NCBI RefSeq assembly: GCF_902167145.1
Contig: NC_050101.1
Location: forward strand, 180,416,428-180,480,427
Direction: 5' to 3'
Length of the DNA stretch: 64,000 bases
DNA from: Zea mays
Taxonomy: Eukaryota > Streptophyta > Magnoliopsida > Poales > Poaceae
Shown here: positions 44,184 to 56,479 of the stretch, in pieces
Layout of the letters: each line of letters begins with the position of its first letter
Numbering within the stretch: position 1 is the stretch's first letter
Program-made: the position numbers and the translations under genes
Notes under the pieces: generated by a model
Told to the model about the DNA's origin: nothing
Database searches by the model: none
What the model saw: the letters and a program-made list of their open reading frames with translations, nothing else

Positions 44184-47100
44184 GTAGCCCCCGAGCCTCG
44201 AAGGGAGTGTTAGCACTCGCTTGGAGGCTTTCGTCGCACTTTTTTGCAAGGGGACCAGCCTTTCTCGGTTGCATTTTGTTCCGGTGGGTGCGCGCGAGCG
44301 CACCCGCCGGGTGTAGCCCCCGAGGCCTCGGAGGAGTGATTTTACTCCTTCGAGGTCTTAATGCCTTGCGTAATGCTTCGGCTGGTCTGGTTGTTCCCTC
44401 ATGCGAGCTGGCCATAGCCCGGGTGTACGGTCGGGTCCCAAGTTCTCGGGCTGGTATGTTGACGCTGTCAACGGTTCGGTCGGAGCCGAGTTTGCGAGAG
44501 CAGCCCCCGAGCCTCTGCACAGGGCGAGAGGGCGATCAGGGACAGACTCGGCTTTTTTACATACGCCCCTGCGTCGCCTTTCCGCAAGGAGGAGGGGGGA
44601 AAGCGCCATGTTGCCCTCGATGGGCGCCGAACATGGTGTCTCCGGTGAGCTGCAAGCGGGTAATCCGAGTGGACGTCTGTGCCCCGTTCGTTAGGGGTCG
44701 GCTAGGGGCCCAGAGGCACGCCCAAAAGTACCTGCGGGTGATCTGCCGGACCCGGTCCCCTGGCGACGGGGTCCGAGGGCTCGATGCCTCCCTCTGATGG
44801 GATTCCGTTACAAGATCGCTCCCGCTGGTCTCGGAAATGTCCTAGGGTACCTCGGGAGCGTAGCCCGAGCCTTGGTTATGTATCGAACGTACCCATGGTC
44901 ATCCCTCGCTCGGCGTCTGAGGCGGCTGTGAACCCTTCGGGGGCCAGCCTTCGAACCCCTGATCAGTAATGGGCGCGGAGCCCGAGTAGCCTGAGGCGGC
45001 CGCGGAACCCTTCGGGGGGCCGGCCTTCGAACCTCTGACCAGTAGTGGGTGTAGGGCCCACACGATCTGAGGCGGCTGTCGAACCCTTCGGGGGGGCAGC
45101 CTTCGAACCTCTGATCAGTAGGGAGGCTCGGAGCCTGGTTCCTTCCCGGGGAAGGATCCTTTTCGGGGTATCCCCCTTTCCCGGTCCCTGTTGCAAGAGA
45201 GAGAGAAAGAGGAAAAAAGGAAAAGGATACGAAATCGAACGACGCGGCGTACCTTTTTTGGCGCGGTTATTATGGCGAAGGCGAAGCGTCGCCCGCTTCT
45301 CCTGCCAGAGGTGCCGCCTATCCCGCCGCGAAGTTAATGCGACAGGGCGAGTGGTTGGCGGGGCGGCCGTTGCGCGTGCGCGAGCCGTTCGAGGAACGGA
45401 TCACGGGCGCGTTGTCTTCACGTCGTGAGAGGGGGTTCTCTTGCTGCCCCCGGATGGGACGTGAGCTTGGCTGACGACGTGACCGCTGCTCCCGCCCGCC
45501 TGCCACCGTCATTACTGCCGGCCCATTTTTGGCCGCATTGACCGCCGTGTCAGGCTGGCGCTGCTGGGTCGTGCGCTGGGTCGCCTCGAGTCGCAGTATT
45601 GGTTCCGCAATCGAGGAGGCGCGGTGGTGGCGCAAGTGGCGGTGCAGTTGCTTGCATGAAGCATCCGGCGCGCCGGTTGCGTGACGCGTGGGCCTGGGCC
45701 TCCATGCTGGGCGTGTCGGGAGTCGGAGAAGCGCGTCCACTTGGCGCGGTTGCATGCCGCCTGCATGGCTGCCCGCCCCTTTCGCCCGCTGGTCTGGGCA
45801 AAAGTGGAGGGTCACTTGTAACCGCTGGGCGGTTGTGCGCACCGCGCGCGGTGGTTTGGCTTCTTCTGCTCTGAGCCGGTTTGCATGACGTGTGGGACCC
45901 AGCCCCCGCGCCGCAGGGGAGGGCCTTGGAGCGTGTTGGAGAAGACTCAGCCCGTGACGGTCGGGGGCACAAGTAGGGAGAGTCGCCTTTAAAAGGAGGG
46001 CGACCCCCTTTGGAAGGTGACCGTGTCTTCGCTCTCCCTTATGCATCGTGTCTTTCCACCTTCCAAGCCCCCGGATGGGGGATACCCGTCGTCTTTTCGC
46101 CTCATCGCTGGAGGAACGCAACTCCGTGGGAGTTGGTACCTTTCAGCCATCGTTCGGCTTCAAGGATTTTCATCACACAGCCCGGTTGCACCCCTCCGCT
46201 GGTGGTCACCCAAGACGGTGACCTCCAGCTCCTGGATGGGGAGAGGCAAGCCGGGCTGTGATCTCGATCCCGCCCTCAGCGTCGAGGGTGTTCGTCATCC
46301 TCGCTGGGGCGGGGAGCGAGGCGAGCCGGGGCTCTACCTCCTGCGCGGGTCGACGGGCCACCTCTTCTTCCAGCTTCTGGTGGTGGCAATCGCCCTCCAG
46401 CTCTGCGGCGGAGACGTCCTCCAGCCATGCCGGGGAAGGCGAACTGTTGCTGCCCAGCTAGGATGCAACATTCCGCCCTCTTCCTCGCATTCGCGGCGAG
46501 GACGGCAGCGAGGATCTACTGGTACACTTGGGAGCGGCCCGCTCTTTGGCTTTAATAGCTGGTTCGCGTCCCTTGAGCGGGAACGCGAACGAGAGCCCTC
46601 CAGCGGCCGCGTCCACCCGGGACCATGGCTGCTGCTGCAGAGGTCGCTGGTGGGTCTCCCGATGTTCATCGCCCCACAGGCTCGAGGTTGCTCATACCCG
46701 CGGGGACGGAACCAGAGTTCTGTTTGTAATGGCACTTTGAATGCCAGTGTTTTTGTTCATTGTGGCTGCCGAGGCCTGAACGTGTATGTAATTTTGGCAC
46801 GGAGCCGTGTTTTTTTCCTCATTTTCGAGCACTAAGACTCGCCTGTTGGTTGTCTGAACCGCTTCACCAAGCGTGAGTCGCCCCGTGTCAAGGTGACGAG
46901 TGAGGTATCCGTATCCCGGAGGCGTAGGAGTCCCTCGGCTCGGTCGGCCTTGTTGTCAGAGGCTCCTCAAGCTTAGTTAAAGGGACCCCTTGGCCGCTCT
47001 TCGATGAGCCGAGGCCAGGGGTAGCGATATCAGCATGAACAGGGGCGGAGTTGGCTCGAAAAGGGAACCTGGTTGGCCGGAGCCCAGCCGGGTCGTCCGT

Positions 47101-48054
47101 TAGCGGGACCGACGCTGGAGTTGACCAGCCGAGGCCTCGGGTCGGGCTGGCACCCTTGGAAGATGGTTGGCCGAGGCCCCGGAGTGACCGGCCGAGCCGC
47201 CTGCTCGGGCCAGATTTCCGGAGAAGACCCTGGCAGCGATTGCCCGGGTGTGGCGATGACGTCGTCCTTCGGAGTGGAGATCTTCGGACCGCGTCGCCGT
47301 CCGAGGCTAGGTCGGGCCTCGCCGATGGTGTCGTTGATGCCGAGGGTGCTGCTGCCCCCTTCCAGCGTCAAGACCCGAGCCTGCAGGATCAGATTGTCTT
47401 GTAGCGTGTGCCTTCTGCGGCCGCCGAGGCCAGAACACACACCCTCGCTGCGTTGTAAAGTTGCGTCTCTTTTCCTCTTGTTTCAAGTATCTGGACTTTT
47501 TTGTCGGCAACAGGGATGTTTGTGCGAGCGAGAGTTGCTTCTCGCGGAAGGTGATGAGTGAGGTATCCGTATCCCGGAGGCGTAGGAGTTCCTCGGCTCG
47601 GTCGGCCTTGCCGCTTACGCGCACTTTTACCCGTCCATGAGGCTCTGTCACCGACTCAGTCGAGAAGGCTCGAAGGATCGCTTCGGCAGAAGAACTTCCG
47701 AACGTGAAGACTTGTTCGGTCCGCGGAACCACTTATCCGAACGTGAGTTACTTATCGCAGAAGGTGATGAGTGAGGTATCCGTATCCCGGAGGCGTAGGA
47801 GTCCCTCGGCTCGGTCAGCCTTGGCTGCTTACGTGTACTCCGTCGTTTTCAGGATCCACTTTTCGAAGTAGTCAAAAAGCACGAAAGATATTCTGGCAGA
47901 GGAGATCTTTTTTTCGAGGAAATTTTCGACGCAGAGGGGGTTGCCCCCCTTTTAGCCCCCGAGGGAGGGTCGGGCTTTGCCGAGGCGAGGCCGACCCTTC
48001 CTTGATGACTAAACTTTGCGTGGGTGCGAGGTATATGAACAACTTGAAAACATC
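44184..48054. other. 3' region of Huck-like copy 2 with altered antisense unit
   Basis: 44184-45413 matches copy 1 (3900-5120). From 45414 the sequence differs from copy 1, where the five-exon antisense gene lies. It resumes similarity near 47400 (GCGGCCGCCGAGGCCAGAAC; compare the 3' flank of the antisense gene at 240-340 of copy 1). A TATA-like TTTAAAA at 45988-45994 lies upstream of an open + strand frame, 46017-46835, whose product I do not recognise. This could be a shortened or exchanged antisense transcription unit. Confidence 0.55.
46892..47823 (+). repeat. Three dispersed copies of a 60-bp motif
   Basis: The GAGTGAGGTATCCGTATCCC motif with flanking sequence occurs at 46892-46952, 47551-47610 and 47764-47823. 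Copy 1 has one instance, reversed, at about 123-182. Confidence 0.9.
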
Positions 48055-51000
48055 TTAAGGGTAGAAGCGACGTAGCTGTTGGATGTTCCAAGCGTTGCCG
48101 TAGACCTCGTCTTGACTGTTGGCTAGCTTGTACGTTCCGGGCTTCAGAACCTTGGCGATGACGAATGGTCCCTCCTAGGGGGGCGTGAGCTTGTGCCTCC
48201 CTCGGGCGTCTTGTCGCAGCCGAAGCACCAGGTCGCCCACCTGGAGGTCTCGGGACCGGACCCCTCGGGCGTGGTAGCGTCGCAGGGACTGCTGGTAACG
48301 CGCCGAGTGTAGTAAGGCCTTGTCCCGAGCCTCTTCCAGCTGGTCCAGCGAGTCTTCTCGGCTAGCTTGGTTGCTTTGATCGCTGTAGGCCCTCGTCCTC
48401 GGGGAGCCGTATTCCAGGTCTGTGGGCAAGACAGCCTCGGCCCCGTAGACTAGGAAGAACGGCGTGAAACCCGTGGCTCGGCTCGGCGTTGTCCTCAGGC
48501 TCCAGACCACCGAGGGGAGTTCCTTCATCCATCGCTTGCCGAACTTGTTGAGGTCGTTGTAAATCCGAGGCTTGAGCCCTTGTAGAATCATGCCGTTGGC
48601 ACGCTCTACTTGCCCATTTGACATGGGATGAGCCACGGCGGCCCAGTCCACCCGGATGTGGTGATCCTCGCAGAAGTCCAAGAACTTTCTGCCGGTGAAC
48701 TGGGTGCCGTTGTCGGTGATGATGGAGTTCGGGACCCCGAAGCGATGGATGATGTTGGTGAAGAACGCCACCGCCTGCTCGGACCTGATGCTGTTCAGAG
48801 GTCGGACCTCGATCCACTTGGAGAATTTGTCGATGGCGACCAGCAGGTGCGTGTAGCCCCCGGGTGCCTTCTGCAAGGGGCCAACGAGGTCCAGACCCCA
48901 CACAGCAAAGGGCCAGGTGATGGGTATCGTCTGCAGAGCCTGAGCGGGCAGGTGGGTCTGCTTCGCATAGAATTGGCACCCTTCGCAGGTGCGGACAATT
49001 CTAGTGGCGTCGGCCACCGCCGTCGACCAGTAGAAGCCCTGTCGGAAGGCATTCCCGACAAGGGCTCGAGGCGCTGCGTGATGGCCGCAAGCCCCCGAGT
49101 GTATCTCCCGCAGGAGTTCCTGACCTTCGGTGACGGAGATGCATCGCTGGAGGATGCCTGAGGGGCTGCGGTGGTAGAGCTCCTTCTCATCGCCCAGCAA
49201 GACGAACGACTTGGCGCGCCGCGCCACCCGCCGAGCCTCGGCTCGGTCGAGGGGTAGCTCTCCTTGGTGGAGATATTGCAGGTACGGGGTCTGCCAGTTT
49301 CGGTCAGGCGTGGCCCTGCTTCGCTCCTCCTCGACGCGCAGCGCCTCACCCTCGGGGGCCGAGGGTACCTCGGGCTGAACCGAGGGCGCCTCGGGCCGAG
49401 CTGAGGGTGCCTCGGGCTGTGCCGAGGGTACCTCGGGCGGGGCCGAGGGTACCTCGGACTGGGCCGAGGGCGCCTCAGGCTCGGGCGTGTCGTCGATCTT
49501 GACGGAAGGTTGATGTAGATCCCGGGAGAAGACGTCCGGGGGAACCGTTGTTCGCCCCGAGGCTATTTTAGCCAGCTCGTCCGCAGTCTCGTTGTAGCGC
49601 CGAGCGATGTGGTTAAGCTCGAGCCCGTAGAACTTGTCTTCCAGGCGCCGAACTTCATCGCAGTAGGCCTCCATCTTCGGGTCGCGGCAGTGGGAGTTCT
49701 TCATGACTTGGTCGATGACGAGCTGCGAGTCACCGCGGGCGTCGAGGCGCCGGACCCCTAGCTCGATGGCGATCCGCAACCCGTTGACCAGAGCCTCATA
49801 CTCAGCCACATTGTTGGACGCCGGGAAATGGAGGCGTAGCACATAGCGTAGGTGTTTCCCGAGGGGCGAGATGAAGAGTAGGCCCGCGTCGGCTCCCGTC
49901 TTCATCAGCGACCCGTCGAAAAACATGGTCCAGAGCTCCGGTTGGATCGGAGCCGTCGGTAGCTGGGTGTCGACCCATTCGGCTACGAAGTCCGCCAAAA
50001 CCTGGGACTTGATGGCCTTCCGAGGGGCGAACGAGATTGTCTCGCCCATGATTTCCACCGCCCACTTTGCAATCCTACCCGAGGCCTCTCGGCACTGGAT
50101 GATCTCCCCCAGGGGGAAGGATGACACCACAGTTACCGGATGAGACTCGAAGTAGTGTCGCAACTTCCGCCGCGTCAGGATCACTGCATACAGCAGCTTC
50201 TGAACTTGTGGGTAGCGGATCTTGGTTTCGGACAGTACCTCGCTGACGAAGTAAACTGGCCTCTGAACGGGCAATGCATGCCCCTCTTCTTGCCTCTCGA
50301 CCACAATCGCGGCGCTAACCACCTGAGTGGTCGCGGCGACGTAGACCAAGAGGGCTTCTCCGGCAGCTGGAGGCACCAAGATAGGCGCCTTTGTGAGCAG
50401 CGCCTTCAGGTTCCCGAGAGCTTCCTCGGTCTCGGGGGTCCAGGTGAAGCACTCGGACTTCCTTAACAGGCGGTACAGAGGTAGACCTCTTTCGCCGAGG
50501 CGTGAGATGAAACGGCTCAGAGCCGCGAGACATCCCATGACCCTCTGTACGCCCTTTAAGTCCTTGATGGGCCCCATGCTGGTGATGGCTGTGATCTTCT
50601 CCGGGTTGGCTTCGATGCCCCGCTCGGAGACGATGAACCCCAAGAGCATGCCTCGGGGCACCCCGAAGACACACTTCTCGGGATTGAGCTTGACGCCTTT
50701 CGCCTTGAGGCATCGGAATGTCACTTCAAGGTCGGAAAGGAGGTCGGAAGCTTTCCTCGTCTTGACTACGATGTCATCGACGTAGGCCTCGACCGTGCGA
50801 CTGATGTGTTCGCCGAACACATGGTTCATGCACCGCTAGTACGTCGCGCCCGCGTTCCTCAAGCCGAACGGCATGGTGACATAGCAGTACATGCCGAAGG
50901 GCGTGATGAAAGAAGTCACGAGCTGGTCAGACTCTTTCATCCTGATTTGATGATACCCTGAGTAGGCATCGAGGAAAGACAGGGTTTCGCACCCAGCGGT

Positions 51001-54000
51001 GGAATCCACGATTTGATCGATGCGAGGCAGAGGGTAGGGAACCTTCGGACATGCTTTGTTGAGACCTGTGTAGTCTACACACATCCGCCATTTCCCCCCT
51101 TTCTTTCTCACAAGCACAGGGTTGGCAAGCCATTCGGGATGGAATACCTCTTTGATGAACCCTGCCGCCATCAGCTTGTGGATCTCCTCGCCTATGGCTC
51201 TGCGCTTCTCCTCGTCGAATCGGCGCAGAGGCTGCTTGACGGGTCGGGCTCCGGCCCGAATATCCAACGAGTGCTCGGCGACATCCCTCGGTATGCCGGG
51301 CATGTCCGAGGGACTCCACACGAAGACGTCAGCGTTTGCGCGGAGAAAGTCGACGAGCACTGCTTCCTATTTGGGGTCGAGCCCGGAGCCGATCCAGATC
51401 TGCTTGGATGCGTCGCCACTGGGGTCGAGGGGGACGGCCTTAACCGTCTCCACTGGCTCGAAGTTGCCGGCATGACGTTTCATGTCTGACACCTTCTTAG
51501 AGAGGCTTTCCAGGTCGACGATGAGGGCCTCGGACTCCGCGAGGGCCTCGGCGTACTCCACGCACTCCACGTCGCATTCGAACGTGTGTTTGTACGTGGG
51601 GCCGACGGTGATGACCCCGTTGGGGCCCGGCATCTTGAGCTTCAGGTAGGTGTAGTTGGGGACGGCCATGAACTTCGCGTAGCATGGCCTTCCCAGTACC
51701 GCGTGGAAGGTTCCTCGGAACCCGACCACCTCGAACGTCAGGGTCTCCCTTTGGAAGTTGGAGGGCGTTCCGAAGCAGACGGGAAGGTCGAGTCGTCCGA
51801 GGGGCTGGACGCGCTTCCCAGGAATGATCCCGTGGAAGGGCGCAGCGCCTGCTCGGACGGAGGACAGATTGACGCGCAGGAGCCCGAGGGTCTCGGTGTA
51901 GATGATGTTGAGGCTGCTGCCTCCGTCCATGAGGACCTTGGTGAGCCTGACGTCGCCGATGACGGGGTCGACGACGAGCGGGTATTTCCTCGGGCTCGGC
52001 ACGTGGTCGGTGTGGTCGGCTTGGTCGAAGGTGATGGGCTTGTCGGACCAGTCTAGGTAGACTGGCGCCGCCACCTTCACCGAGCAGACCTCCCGACGCT
52101 CTTGTTTGCGGTGCCGAGCCGAGGCATTCGCCGCATGCCCACCGTAGATCATGAAGCAGTCGCGGACCTTGGGGAACTCTCCTGCTTGGTGATCTTCCTT
52201 CTTGTCGTCGTCGCGGGCCCTGCCACCCTCCGCGGGTGGCCCGGCCCTGTGGAAGTGGCGCCGAAGCATGACGTACTCCTCAAGGGTGTGCTTGACGGGC
52301 CCCTGGTGATAGGAGCACGGCTCCTTGAGCATCTTGTCGAAGAGGTTGGCACCTCCGGGGGGTTTCCGAGGGTTCTTGTACTCGGCGGCGACGACAAGGT
52401 CCGCGTCGGCGGCGTCGCGTTTTGCTTGCGACTTCTTCTTGGCGCCGCGCTGAGTAGACGCCTCGGGAGCATCTTCCGATGGGCGGCCCTGGGGCTGCTT
52501 GTCCTTTCAGAAGATAGCCTCGACTGCCTCCTGGCTGGAGGCGAACTTGGTGGCGATGTCCATCAGCTCGCTCGCCCTGGTGGGGGTCTTGCGACCCAAC
52601 TTGCTCACCAGGTCGCGGCAGGTGGTGCCGGCGAGGAACGCGCCGATGACATCCGAGTCGGTGATGTTGGGCAGCTCGGTGCGCTGCTTCGAGAATCGCC
52701 GGATGTAGTCTCGGAGAGACTCTCCCGGCTGCTGTCGGCAGCTTCGGAGGTCCTAGGAATTCCCGGGGCGCACGTACGTGCCCTGGAAATTGCCGGCGAA
52801 AGCTTGGACCAGGTCGTCCCAGTTGGAGATCTGCCCCGGAGGCAGGTGCTCCAACCAGGCGCGAGCGGTGTCGGAGAGGAACAGGGGGAGGTTGCGGATG
52901 ATGAGGTTGTCGTCGTCCGTTCCACCCAGTTGGCAGGCCAGACGGTAGTCCGCGAGCCACAGTTCCGGTCTCGTCTCCCCTGAGTACTTTGTGATAGTAG
53001 TCGGGGGTCGGAACCGGGTCGGGAACGGTGCCCGTCGGATGGCCCGGCTGAAGGCCTGCAGACCGGGTGGCTCGGGCGAGGGACTCCGATCCTCCCCGAT
53101 GTCGTAGCGTCCCCCACGCCTAGGGTGGTAGCCTCGGCGCACCCTCTCGTCGAGGTGGGCCCGACGGTCGCGATGATGGTGCTCGTTGCCGAGGCGGCCC
53201 GGGGCCGTAGGCGCGGTGTTGCGCATGCGCCCGGTGTGGACCGAGGCTTCCCGCATGAGTCGGGAAGTCGCGACATGAGGTTCCGAGGGGTATCCCTGCC
53301 TTCGGGAGGCAGAGCTCTCGGCCCGTCGGACCGCAGCGCCTTCCAGGAGATTCTTGAGCTCCCCCTGGATTCGCCGGCCCTCGGTGGTGGATGGCTCCGG
53401 CATCGCGCGGAGAAGCATCGCTGCTGCAGCCAGGTTCTGGCCGACCCCACTAGATGCGGGTGGCGGCCTGAACCGGACGTCGTCTGCGACGCGGTGCTGG
53501 AAGCCCTGGGGCAGGTGACGCATTTCTCCGGCCGGGGGTTGGCCCGCCCATGCCTGCCCGACGTCCCGGCGGATCGGCTCAAGCGCTCCTGCCCCCTCGT
53601 CGAGCCTGGCCTGCACCCCGCGGATTTGCTCGAGCTGTGGGTCATGAGCCCCCGCCTGAACGGGGTCCACAGCTAGCTCCCGTGGGATGTCAATGCGAGG
53701 CACCGGCCTAGGGAGATCACCGTCCTCCGGCATGCCGAGATGATTGCCTTCGGAGGGACCCCCTAGCTCGACGTGGAAACATTCGCGGCTTGGGCCGCAG
53801 TCCTCGTCGTCGAGGCTGCGGCTACCGTCGGAACAGTCGGAGAGGCAGTAGTCACATGCGGTCATGAAGTCTCGCATGGCACTGGGGTTGCCAAGTCCAG
53901 AGAAATCCCAACAGATGTTGGGGTCGTCGTCTTCCTCGGACCCAGAGGGCCCGTAGGTCGAGACGTCCGTCAACCGGTCCCAAGGTGACCGCATGCGAAA

Positions 54001-54603
54001 CCCCAGAGGGTTTGGACTCGCCTCTACGAGAGCGTCCGCCAAAGCGAGGTCGCTAGGCGGGTTGAGGCTGAATCCAAATGACGTAGGATGGGAATCGGTC
54101 GGTACCTTTTGGTCGACGAGCGGCGATGAAGTCACGTCGGGGACTGACTGCACCGTCATCTCAGGTACGAGGGTGACGTCCAGCAAGCTCTCCGCGAGCG
54201 CGCTGGCGTCGTCCGCTTGCTTGGGATTGGCGTGTCGCGGGGAGACGGCGCTCGTCTTCGTCTCAGACGCGAAGTCGATACCCGGTGCGCCCCTCGTTGG
54301 GGTGCCGGCGCTGTCGACTTGCTCGACAGCCGACGAGGCGCTGCCTCCTGCTTGGCCTTGGTCGCCCTGCCTTCCCCTCCGTCGGCGGGGGAAAGGGCAG
54401 GATGAGCTCGAAGGTTGTTCTTCCACCACGCGGGGAAGACGTCGTCGATTCCGCCGCCGGCGGGCGGGCTGTCGGCCGCCATTGTCGTTGTCGCGCGGCG
54501 GTGGAAGGAGTATCATGTCGTAGCTGCCGTCGAAGGACATGAACTCAAGACTCCCGAAACGGAGCACCGTCCCGGGTTGGAGAGGTTGCTGGAGACTGCC
54601 CAT
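48055..54603 (-). pseudogene. Huck-like gag-pol polyprotein with five nonsense codons
   Basis: One frame of 2,182 codons runs from the ATG at 54603 (MGSLQQPLQPGTV) to TAA 48055-48057 with no frameshift. It is broken by TAG 52753-52755, TGA 52507-52509, TAG 51367-51369, TAG 50836-50838 and TAG 48175-48177. Gag covers about residues 1-800. The protease motif MDGGSSLNII starts near residue 892. RT has CVDYTGLNKACPK, FLDAYSGYHQIRM and catalytic YVDD (1274-1277). RNase H follows, then the archaeal-type RNase H (MFFDGSLMKTGADAG near 1560), a repeat-rich linker, and integrase with an HHCC finger and TDNGTQFTG (near 1960). Each stop is one transition from a sense codon. The stop within T-Y-stop-R-C-M replaces the Gln normal in this RT motif. 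Confidence 0.9.
49346..49485 (-). repeat. Seven-residue repeat in Huck-like polyprotein linker
   Basis: About six 21-base units encode E-[A/V]-P-S-[A/V]-x-[P/S] between the second RNase H and integrase. Confidence 0.85.
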
Positions 54604-54643
54604 CTGGAGCTTGACGGGAAGCTGTTCGTCAACACGCAGCAGG

Positions 54644-54661
54644 CCCCTACCTGGCGCGCCA
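54644..54661 (-). promoter_or_regulatory. PBS of Huck-like copy 2
   Basis: TGGCGCGCCAGGTAGGGG on the minus strand, two bases after the 5' LTR end. It is not the tRNA-Met type used by the Copia and Tekay elements here. I do not assign the tRNA with confidence. Confidence 0.7.
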
Positions 54662-54663
54662 AC

Positions 54664-56226
54664 TGTCGGCGTTTCGAGACCGGGGAGTCCCTTGGGCCGA
54701 CGAGTGAGTGTCGCCGCGTGCCCCAGCCCAGATGGGTCGAGCGCGAGGGCGAGCGCGAAGGGGGGAGAGCGAGGCGGCCGGAGACCGGCGTGAGAGAGGT
54801 GGGAATCCCGCGGCCTTCGTGTTCGTCCCGCGCCCATGTCGGGTGCGCTTGCAGTAGGGGGTTACAAGCGTCCACGCGGGTGAGGGAGCGAGCGGCTTCC
54901 AAGCGAGTGCCTGTCTCGTCCTCGTCCCCGCGCGGCCAACCCTCTCTAAGAGGGCCCTGGTCCTTCCTTTTATAGGCGTAAGGAGAGGATCCATGTGTAC
55001 AATGGGGGGTGTAGCAGAGTGCTACGTGTCTAGCGGAGGAGAGCTAGCGCCCTAAGTACATGCCGATGTGGCAGCCGAAGAGATTTTGGCACCCAGCTGG
55101 TGTGATGTCGTGGCCGTCGGAGGAGCGATGGAGCCTGGCGGAGGGACAGCTGTCGGAGCGGTTGAGTCCTTGCTGACGTCCTCTTGCTTCCGTAAGGGGG
55201 CTGAGAGTCGCCGTCGTCACAGAGTATGCGGGGCGCCATCATTGCCTATCTGGCGGAGCTAGCCAGATGGGACATCGGTCTTGTTCCCTGCGGCCCGAGT
55301 CAGCTCGGGGTAGGGTGATGATGGCGCCTCCTGTTGACGTGGCTGGCCTGCGCCCTAGGTTGGGCGATGTGGAGGCTCCTCCGAAGCCGAGGTCGAGTCT
55401 GTCTTCCATGGCCGAGGCCGAGTCCGAGCCCCTGGGTCGGGCGAGGCGGAGGTCGTCGGCAGAGGCCAGGGCGGAGTCCGAGCCCTGGGGTCGGGCGAAG
55501 CAGAGTTCGTCGTCTTCTGGGGCTGAGCCCGAGTCCGAGCCCTGGGTCGGGCGGAGCGGAGTTCGCCGTCTTCCGGGACTTAGCCCGAGTCCAAGCCCTG
55601 GGTCGGGCGGAGCGGAGTTCGCCGTCTTCCGGGACTTAGCCCGAGTCCGAGCCCTGGGTCGGGCGGAGCGGAGTTCGCCGTCTTCCGGGACTTAGCCCGA
55701 GTCCGAGCCCTGGGTCGGGCGAAGCGGAGCTTCCTATGGTGCCTTTGGCAGGGCCTGACTGCCTGTCAGTCTCACTCTGTCAAGTGGCACTGCAGTCAGA
55801 GTGGCGCAGGCGGCGCTGTCCTTCTGTCAGGCCGGTCAGTGGAGCGGCGAAGTGACGGCGGTCACTTCGGCTCTGCCGGGGGGCGTGCTTCAGGATAAAG
55901 GTGTCAGGCCACCTTTGCGTTAAATGCTCCTGCGATTTGGTCGGTCGGCACGGCGATTTAGTCAGGGTTGCTTCTTAGCGAAGGCAGGGCCTCGGGCGAG
56001 CCGGAAATATGTTCGCCGTCGGAGGGGGGCCTCGGGCGAGACGGAAATCCTCCGGGGTCGGCTGCCCTTGTCCGAGGCTAGGCTCGGGCGAGGCGTGATC
56101 GAGTCGCTCGAATGGACTGATCCCTGACTTAATCGCACCCATCAGGCCTTAGCAGCTTTATGCTGATGGGGGTAACCAGCTGAGAATTAGGAGTCTTGAG
56201 GGTACCCCTAATTATGGTCCCCGACA
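54664..56226 (-). repeat. 5' LTR of Huck-like copy 2
   Basis: 1,563 bp; + strand TGTCGGCGTTTCGAG to GGTCCCCGACA. Carries the same 56-bp repeat as the 3' LTR (about 55540-55725) and a TTTTATAGGCG TATA region on the + strand near 54968. Confidence 0.9.
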
Positions 56227-56231
56227 ATTAG

Positions 56232-56278
56232 TGTTTGAATTTTACAGGATCACCTATTCCCCCCTCTAGGTGCTCTCA
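56232..56278 (+). repeat. Opie/Ji LTR fragment, right end of the split LTR
   Basis: TGTTTGAATTTTACAGGATC to AGGTGCTCTCA, the last 47 bp of an Opie/Ji LTR after the Huck duplicate. No PBS follows, so this is a 3' LTR or solo LTR. Confidence 0.85.
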
Positions 56279-56479
56279 AGACCTAAATAAGAACTTAAGA
56301 AGTAGCTAGTTCTTTATTATTTTAGGAGTAGTAATACTGTCCATTTGAACCTATGTTTTAATATCGAGTTAGGCATCATACTGATATTCATGATTGTGCA
56401 TACATTTTGAGACAATATTAGGATACATCCCATTTCTTACTAATCTCGGGGACAAGATTATTTTTAAGGTGGTAGAATT
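56279..56479 (+). mobile_element. Internal 3' tail of an older Del-like element
   Basis: About 200 bp ending TTTTTAAGGTGGTAGAATT right before an LTR start. The CTCGGGGACAAGATTATTTT phrase followed by a weak purine tract is typical of the interior end of Del/Tekay elements. The rest lies beyond the Opie/Ji insertion. Confidence 0.6.

Larger units (their letters stand above)
42620..56226 (-). mobile_element. Complete Huck-like Gypsy (Tat lineage) retrotransposon, copy 2
   Basis: 13.6 kb on the minus strand with LTRs 54664-56226 (5') and 42620-44183 (3'), PBS 54644-54661, gag-pol 54603-48055, and a 3.9 kb 3' region. A perfect duplication ATTAG flanks it (42615-42619, 56227-56231). I counted about 30 differences between the LTRs, near 2 percent, so it is far older than the Opie/Ji at 13886. 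A second, archaeal-type RNase H before integrase marks the Tat lineage. Confidence 0.9.

Noticed and set aside
46017..46835. 272-codon frame in Huck copy 2 as an intact new gene
   Set aside because: No recognised domain, no matching frame in copy 1, and Ser/Arg/Gly-rich composition; kept only as part of the altered antisense region.
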